Shown piece by piece: positions 57,807 to 64,000 of a stretch of DNA of 64,000 bases. The stretch spans positions 14,044,001 through 14,108,000 of the forward strand of contig NC_133401.1 of assembly GCF_047511655.1 (NCBI RefSeq), written 5' to 3'. The number at the start of each line of letters is the position of its first letter. Within the stretch, counting starts at the first letter, position 1. The position numbers were made by a program, and so were the translations under genes. The notes beneath the pieces are model-generated. The model saw nothing but the letters and a program-made list of their open reading frames with translations. It had not been told where the DNA came from and made no database searches. This DNA is from Castor canadensis. Taxonomy: Eukaryota > Chordata > Mammalia > Rodentia > Castoridae.

Positions 57807-60167
57807 CTCTAAATGGCCACTAGATGGCACACTCGACCCTAACATTCTCAGGGATCTCTACACCTGTGAACGCACTGAAAAGTAAAAGGAAATTCTCTAT
57901 GTCCCAGACTTCTCTTATCTCTGCTCTAAGCCTTCTCTCTGCACCTCTTGCTCCCCTGCCCAAGTCCTTCTGGCCATAAAAACCCCAATTAACATCCCTG
58001 ACTCTGAAACCTTCCCTTTCTTCGATCCTGCCAACAAACCAAAATCCTCTCCCTAACCTCCTCCTTCCCCATGTAGACGGACTTCTTGTGCTGCTCACGT
58101 TGCTTGTCTCTTCCTATCTTCCTGAAACTTTCCCGTTGTGGAGTTAAACAAGCCACTCCTTGCCAACTCTGGCCTCATGGCGATTCCGACTCTGGGGAGC
58201 TCATGCCCCTCCCTGTGGGCTGAGACCAAGCCCCAAGTTTATTCAGTATGCCTCATGCTACTCTGGCAGAATCCTGTTTAATTATGGCATCTGATGACTG
58301 CTTCTCTTCCCCCCTCCTGTTTAATGTCCCTTTTTCCTGAGACAGCAACTGGAGAGTGGAGGTTTCATGTTGCTGAAAATGTTCCAGTACCAGTCAATGG
58401 GAGCGACCTAGAGACACAGGTGATGGCTAATCCCATAGGCGTGTGTCATGCCTCCAGTCTCCGCCTTCCCCTCCCTTACCTAAGATATCAGGACACCTTT
58501 TCTGCCTCCTCCATGGTCTCACCGCATGTCCTTTGTCTCTGTCTGCCTTCCCCTCCCTGGGCTTACTGGGACCCTGCCTCCCATGAAAAACTTGTAACAT
58601 GGTACCTTATGACTCAAGTTATTCCAACTAGTTTGCCAGGCTTCTCAGTCTAAAGTAACTCTAAGTCAGCTGCTTTACAAAAGTGCTTACAAAACTGCAG
58701 CTGCCACATTCGTGCTCTAATTCCACCCCCACAAGGGGAGGAGGCAAAACAAACAGGTGCGCTCATGCACAGGATGCCAGCTCCTGGACACAGCAAAAAT
58801 GCCTGCCATAGCTAAGAAAATCCATAGAGAGGACCCAGCACAACCTGGGTCGCCAGTCACACGTGGCGATGGCTGTGGCCCACCACCACTTTCCCTAGAA
58901 TAAACACGCGCAGAGTACACAGGAAGTGGGGAGAGGTGATGGGCTGCAGGATCAGGACTGCAGCCCCTGTAAGCCAATTGTTAACTCAGGTTATAGTCCC
59001 AAAATAACACATTACTGTGGTCTCTAAACTTCTCATTTAAAATTTTCTATACTTTTGGCCTTAACATAAATTTTTTCCTCCAAATATAAACACTAGTTGT
59101 CCCATGTGGTACTGTTATTGACCCAAAATGCCCTCTGAATGCCCTTCTCTAACTTTACACATGATTTATTTCTCTATCAAAAGTAGCCTTTATTAAAGAG
59201 GCTGCCCGCTATTAGCTAAAAGGCAGGATCCTAATGTTTTGTTCTTTCTAGATGGGATCTGCACCTTCTAGTCTTCTGGCTTGTAGATGTTAAAACCTTT
59301 GTACTGAGGCCTGGCCTCAATATGCCTTGGGTGACCAAGAGAAGTGGCCTTCACAGGGTTCCTTAAATTGCAATACCATACTCCAATTAGACCTTTTCTA
59401 TAAAAGTAAAAAGGTAAGCTAAGGTCCCCATATAAATTTTCTTTCATTTCAGAGTGGCTCCACAATTGCTATTTAGATACTCAAACGCTGGCCATTCTTT
59501 GTAAGCCATGGGATAAACATGGAAAGGAGGACCAAAAAAGCCCCTTCTCAATGACAAGGCCCACCCTTACTGCTCCACCCTCTGCCCTACCTTCTAAGCC
59601 ACCCTAATATCCAGAACCTCCTAATGGGTGCTTCCCCTTTCAACAGGTAATGGTAGGAAGAGGTCCAAACTTTTCAATTAACATAAAAGGATATTATGCT
59701 TCTACTAGACCAGATTCTTGTCTCATTAAAAATAAAATGGGTTCTAGCCCAGGCCACTCAGGTTTAAAATGATTACTATTTACAATAAGCCCCAATACTA
59801 GCGACACCTAGAAATGAGGAAATAAATACACTTACCTACAGGGGCACAGACAGTCCCCTTAAATGATCCACACTAAAAGGAACTAATGATATAACTCAAG
59901 CAGTAGTGTGCTACTTTGCAGGCATAAAACCCTGAGCTCAAATCCAACCCAGCCAAAGACAAAAGATATTTGGGGCTGAGGAAGTAGCTTAATGGGAAAA
60001 TGTCTGCCCAGCATGTACAAAGTCCTGGGTTCAATTCCCCAACATTACTAAATCAAATAATAATAGTAATAATAATAATAATAAAAAGATAACTGCCATT
60101 AATGCCACTTCAGCCATCTCATAATGAAAAAAGTAGTTTAACCTAGACCAGTTTCCTCATTCTTCAA
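57807..60167 (+). other. Degraded ERV interior with SINE insertions
   Basis: No intact frame. Proline-rich gag-like fragments may exist near 59540-59640, but I cannot assign them. Two tRNA-derived SINEs lie at about 59878-59975 and 59971-60090, the latter ending in an (AAT)n tail. Confidence 0.45.
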
Positions 60168-60674
60168 ATGAGGAAACTGAGGCCCAGAACAGTTCAAAGA
60201 CCTGCCCTCCAGAGTGTCAGGTGTCAATGTAAAATAACAACTTTGCTTTATAGCAATGCCCTAAAAGAAAATCCCCTTACCTTTCTACAACATCTTAAGG
60301 ATGCTATCAGAAAACATACCACAGTGGACCCAGAGTCACAGGTGAGAGAGGTTCTCCTCAAAGATAAATTTTTAACAGTCAGCCCCTAATATTTGTAAAA
60401 AACTCAGTCTATGGCTGAAGGAAAAAAGTCATTGGATCAACTAATACAACTAGCCGTATCTATATATTATAACTGGGACATTACTAACAGAGAGAAAGAT
60501 AAGAGACATGACCTCACCCCACCCGACTGGGGCCTACATCTCGAGTTTGTTACCATGGTGGACAGGAGGGGCACTTCTGCAGAGAATGCTTAAGGGGGAC
60601 AGCCCAGGAGACAGCCCCGCCCCCAACCAGGACCGTGCCCTCTCTGCAAAGGTAACCACTGGAGGTCTAAGTGC
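60168..60674 (+). pseudogene. gag: gag capsid C-terminus and zinc-knuckle remnant
   Basis: Frames around 60240-60400 show ENPLTFLQHLKDAIRKHT and EVLLKDKFLTVSP, followed near 60430 by SLDQLIQLAVSIYY, all characteristic of the end of gammaretroviral capsid. A C-X2-C-X3-H-X4-C knuckle is encoded at 60636-60674, one residue shorter than the usual retroviral spacing. Frames are interrupted. Confidence 0.7.
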
Positions 60675-61249
60675 CCCCATTCCAGATGGAAGGCGAGGTG
60701 CCACCTCCCATGGATTGATGGGTCCCAGCCTCCTGTCCACGCTCCACTACTTGGAGCCTTGGGGTAGTCATAATGGTAAAAAAGCTAAAGGTCATTTTCC
60801 TCCTACACAGTGGAGCCCATTTCTCTCCCAGTCCCCAGTTCAATGACAAGGTTATCATTCAGGAAAAATCTGGCCAGCTCCTAGAGTGCTAGTTTACCCG
60901 GCCTCTGGCCTGCTCTTGGGGAGACCTCCTCTTCTGTCACTCTTTCCTCATATACCTAAAACTCCAATGTCCCTGCTGGGGTGGGATTTACTATCACAGC
61001 TAAAAACTCAAGTTCTCCTCCCCCATGCAGCTATCTCTGCTGCCCCCTCCTTCAGGAACAAATAGATCCCACAGTGTGGACTGATGAGATGAGTGTAGGG
61101 CGAGCCTTGATGGCCCTCCCTATTCAAATAAAACTCAAAAATCCCTCATAGTTTCCACATCCAAAGCAATATCACCTCAAGCCTGAGGGATGATGAGGCC
61201 TTTTGCCTATCATAAATTCCTTAAAACAAGGACTACTAATTAGTTACTT

Positions 61250-61980
61250 CAGCTCCTATAATAAATTTAAAATTCTTATAAAAATTAATTTTAAAATGCA
61301 AGGTACAAAGTAAACAACTAAAAAAGATATAGATAGGTAGTAAATATATTTTTTTTTAAAGTTAAAAAAATGTTTTTGGATAAAAAAGGATTTTATAAAG
61401 AAGAGTTTGTCCTAAATATTGCTTCAAATAGGAGGGATAAAGGCAGCCATCAAAAGGTTTAATATGTTATATAAAGGTCTAAATAAGTTTTAAAAATATA
61501 TAATAATAAGCTTCAATGTGTAATAAAATTAAAGTTAAATATAATTTAAGAGTTGCCTACAAGATTTTTAGGGTCATGTTAAATAAAATCAAATTCTCTA
61601 TGTCTATAAAATAGTATAATCAAATTCTCTATGTTCTGCTCTGAGTAACATCTACAAAAAAAAGTTACAGAAAAAGACTTTATCAAAGAAATTATTTATG
61701 TTTTCTGTTGATCTTGTCAAACTTTAAGTACTACTAAATCAGAGTTCATTTGTATATTTGCTCATACAACAGTCTCTTAAATGACCATCTTATAACTGAG
61801 TTCAATATCTAGACTTTATCTAAATATGGTACAAACATTTACAGAGTTAAAAGTGTCAGTTTATGTAAAATGATGAGCTAAACCTCTCTTTTATCCAAAA
61901 GTGTTATATTTAACCTGCATTCTGACAGTCAGCCTCTATTTGCTCTTTAAAAGTTCCCACAAATGCTTCATAACAACTAA
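61250..61980. other. AT-rich segment inside the ERV
   Basis: Strongly A/T-rich, unlike the rest of the element. No coding motif is seen where protease and the first part of reverse transcriptase would lie. It includes a 17-bp direct repeat AATCAAATTCTCTATGT (61587-61603 and 61618-61634). Confidence 0.55.
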
Positions 61981-61991
61981 CCTGGTCAGTC

Positions 61992-62345
61992 TTGCCACAA
62001 GAATTTAAAGACAGCCCTCAACTTTGTGGACAGGCCCTAACCAGAGACTTCTTAGATTGGCACTGCCCAGAGGCCACCCTTCTTCAATGCAGAGCCACAG
62101 AACCCCTTATCTGCAATGCAACTGAGTCCCTTTTAAACCTTTCTGACCTCCGGGAATACAAAGTCTCTAGGACAAGGCTCAATTATGTCTCCCTCAGGTC
62201 ATCTACCTAGGTGTGTTCTTAAAGGGACAGACTCACTTCCTGAGTTATGAGTAAATCAACCCAATCCTCCTTTTCCCACTTCCCCATACCATAAAGCAGC
62301 TTAGAGCTTTCCTGGGAGTTACAGGATTTTACAAACTTTAGATCC
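61992..62345 (+). pseudogene. pol: pol reverse-transcriptase remnant
   Basis: The frame from 61992 shows FKDSPQLCGQALTRDF and CNATESLLNLSD, the neighbourhood of the polymerase active site, but the catalytic aspartate pair is not readable (LLQCRATEPLICNATE). Downstream, IKQLRAFLGVTGFYKL (near 62290) is typical of the segment before RNase H. Confidence 0.7.
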
Positions 62346-62429
62346 CTAGGTATGCAAGATACCTTTTATGCTCCTCCTAATATTCCTATTTGTGTCTTAA
62401 ATAATATATGGCCACCCATTTCTCTTAGA

Positions 62430-62720
62430 AAACTTGCCTCCAACAGACCCTGCTCCTCTGGCTGACTACCTGCCTTATCTTAATCTTCTCAGGGAACTTC
62501 CTAAAGAGCATACAGACCAGATCCTGCTCCACCCTATAACAATTTCTGATCTTTTTCTCCTAAAAGATCTTCTACCCTCTCCATTGGGACTTTGGTGGAC
62601 CAGCTCTCACCTGGTCATTCTCACGATAACCACTGCTGTCAGGCTCAATGGGATCTCCCAGCGGCAGCACCTCTTAAGGAACAGACTCTTAAAACTTCTA
62701 GGGAACAACATTTTACAGTG
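62430..62720 (+). pseudogene. pol: pol integrase C-terminal remnant
   Basis: LADYLPYLNLLRELPKEH and, further on, LLKDLLPSPLGLWWTSSHLV and RLNGISQRQHLLRN resemble the integrase C-terminal region of gammaretrovirus-like elements. RNase H and most of integrase are missing between this and the RT remnant. Confidence 0.6.
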
Positions 62721-63023
62721 GTTCTCCTGACTAATGCCCATCCTAATGCCTATATTTCTTGTTCTTCTATTCTTAAGCTTCATCCCTTGTATCATACAAC
62801 ATGTCTGCTACTGCTAATCAAAAATTTAACCAGTTGTACCTCCAGGGACATCAACCTCTCCAAAACCACCTTGAAAAACTACTGTAAAGGGCCCATCCAG
62901 GACACCACAAGAGCCTGAGGATCCTGCCCCATACAATGTCCCCTGCCAGCAGGAAGCAGCTAAAGAGACCAATGCTTCGCCCCAATTCCTGATCGTCAGC
63001 CCCTACCCTCATCATTATTAAAC

Positions 63024-63037
63024 AAAAAATGGGGGAA
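63024..63037 (+). other. Polypurine tract
   Basis: AAAAAATGGGGGAA immediately before the 3' LTR, the expected plus-strand primer site. Confidence 0.65.
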
Positions 63038-63479
63038 TGATGGGAACTGTCTCTTCTGCAGCCTAAGCTGAAGCTGGTTTCACTCCTTACAAACAAAACC
63101 CACCATTCCTTATCTCCCACCCACCCCCCTTCATTTACCCATCCCTAGACCTTGCTTCAGCAGCTGGTCTCATCCTCTGATGATCAAAGCTCACTGTCCT
63201 TATCTCCCGCCACCTCCCTTTGCCTGCCCTCAGACCTTGCTCCTGCAGCTGGTCTCATCCCTTACAGATCAAAGCCCACTGTTCCTTATCCCCCATCCCC
63301 TCTCTTTGTCCATCCCTTGCCCTCTCCCAAATGCTACTTAAGGCCAGACCCGCCGAGAAAAGCTGCTGCAGCATTTTTCTTTTCCTTTTCTTGGCCAGCC
63401 ACCCTGCTTATTAAACTTTTGGACATGAGATAACTCTCGTGAGCCTCCTTTGTGTGCAATGTGCGGCATTTTCCTAACA
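63038..63479 (+). repeat. 3' LTR
   Basis: Same TG...CA structure and order as the 5' LTR, about 442 bp. Confidence 0.88.
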
Positions 63480-64000
63480 CCTCCCAAGTCACCCTTGTCA
63501 AAATTATCTGTGTGCTCATGGGGACTCCCTTGGGAAAGATCCTTCTGAGCAGTACCACAGTCATCTCTACCCTGTCCTGGCACCCACTGTTTTTGTGGGG
63601 GGCCTCCCTTGTCAACTTCTCTGTATCCAGTCTCAGTTCTTGACAGGCCTCAGATCTACACTGACTCTACAAAGAAAAGTATTCTGGGAGCAGTAGGCAC
63701 TAGACTATTCCCCCATCAAGAACCACTTCTGCTGGGCACCCATGACTCAAGCCTGTAATCGTAGCTACTTGGGAAAGACAGATCAGGAGGACTGAGGCTC
63801 AAGGTCAAATCCAGGAAAATGGTTTGCAGAACCCTGTCTCCAGAATAACCACAGCTAAATGGACTGGAGGTGTGGCTTATGTGGTAGAGCGCCTGCTTTG
63901 CAAGTGCAAAGCCCTGAGTTCAAACCACAGTCCCACCAAAATAATAATAATAATAATAATGAAGCCCACATTAGTCCTCGCCTCCTTGTGTGACCAGTGA
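63480..64000. other. Continuation of the spacer after the ERV
   Basis: Resumes the common spacer (compare 43143 onward) and contains the best-preserved composite SINE at about 63730-63960 with an (AAT)n tail. No gene seen. Confidence 0.65.
63730..63960 (+). repeat. Composite SINE (7SL-like head plus tRNA-derived part)
   Basis: The first part (GCCTGTAATCGTAGCTACTT) is Alu/B1-like. The second part has tRNA-like box A (GTGGTAGAGCGCC) and box B (GAGTTCAAACC), then an (AAT)n tail. The same element, more diverged, is at about 12038-12245, 26930-27140, 35540-35735 and 43420-43620. Confidence 0.75.

Larger units (their letters stand above)
56647..63479 (+). mobile_element. Endogenous retrovirus (gammaretrovirus-like, tRNA-Gly primed), defective
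   Basis: Two LTRs of about 441 bp in the same orientation begin TGATGGGAAC and end CCTAACA. After the 5' LTR a primer-binding site starts at 57090. A purine tract AAAAAATGGGGGAA precedes the 3' LTR. The interior keeps a gag start, a gag capsid/zinc-knuckle remnant, a reverse-transcriptase remnant and the C-terminal end of integrase, all broken by stops or gaps. No env was recognised. The flanks (CTCACACTCACACC and CCTCCCAAGTCACC) rejoin sequence uninterrupted in the paralogous spacers (near 11750, 26640, 35245 and 43135), so the insertion point is well defined. A clean target-site duplication is not obvious. Confidence 0.9.

Noticed and set aside
62592..62918. Open frame after the integrase remnant as env
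   Set aside because: No signal peptide, cleavage site or fusion-peptide features; it overlaps the integrase remnant in another frame.

Overview
The window is mammalian, almost certainly rodent, genomic DNA. It has a multi-exon GT-AG gene structure, long introns, and tRNA-derived and 7SL-like SINEs. The composite SINE best preserved at about 63730-63960 looks like the type I associate with beavers and their relatives (Castorimorpha). That assignment is from memory of repeat style, not from a search.

The window is a tandem array of carcinoembryonic-antigen-related cell adhesion molecule (CEACAM) genes, all on the + strand. Five units (A to E) can be resolved. Unit A (1 to about 9520) starts at its N-domain exon; its leader exon lies upstream of the window. 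Unit B (14290 to about 24410) is the only copy with every exon, splice site and frame intact. It encodes leader, IgV-like N domain, A-type and B-type IgC2 domains, a transmembrane helix, and a cytoplasmic tail ending in an ITAM-like motif (YQDL-x7-YDHI). The tail resembles that of the human granulocyte receptor CEACAM3, not the ITIM tail of CEACAM1. Unit C (about 28650-33105) kept only an A-type exon and part of a B-type exon. Unit D (36853 to about 40520) kept the leader, A and B exons and lost the N, transmembrane and tail exons. Unit E (46185 to about 55445) has all exon positions but a frameshifted leader, a 33-bp insertion in the N domain, a stop in the A domain and two altered splice donors.

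The units look like a family being rearranged by unequal crossover and gene conversion. The first 4.3 kb of A is nearly identical to B and then diverges abruptly. The 3' half of A resembles E in its exon 7 length and a shared LTR remnant. C and D are deletion products with mappable joints. The intergenic blocks are also duplicated. Each carries a CTCF-like motif (CCACCAGGGGGCAAC or close) in the same orientation about 600-1100 bp upstream of the leader exon, or of its expected position.

Downstream of E an endogenous retrovirus (56647-63479) is inserted in an intergenic block whose paralogues lack it. Its two LTRs are about 441 bp, it has a primer-binding site matching tRNA-Gly, and gag and pol are decayed; no env was recognised. 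A 5'-truncated L1-like element lies in the D-E spacer (45210-45671) with an 11-bp target-site duplication.

If transcribed, unit B would make a phagocyte-type activating receptor. Copies A, C, D and E may act mainly as sequence donors for conversion. The alternative for the near-identical A/B segment is an assembly duplication, which the sequence alone cannot exclude.
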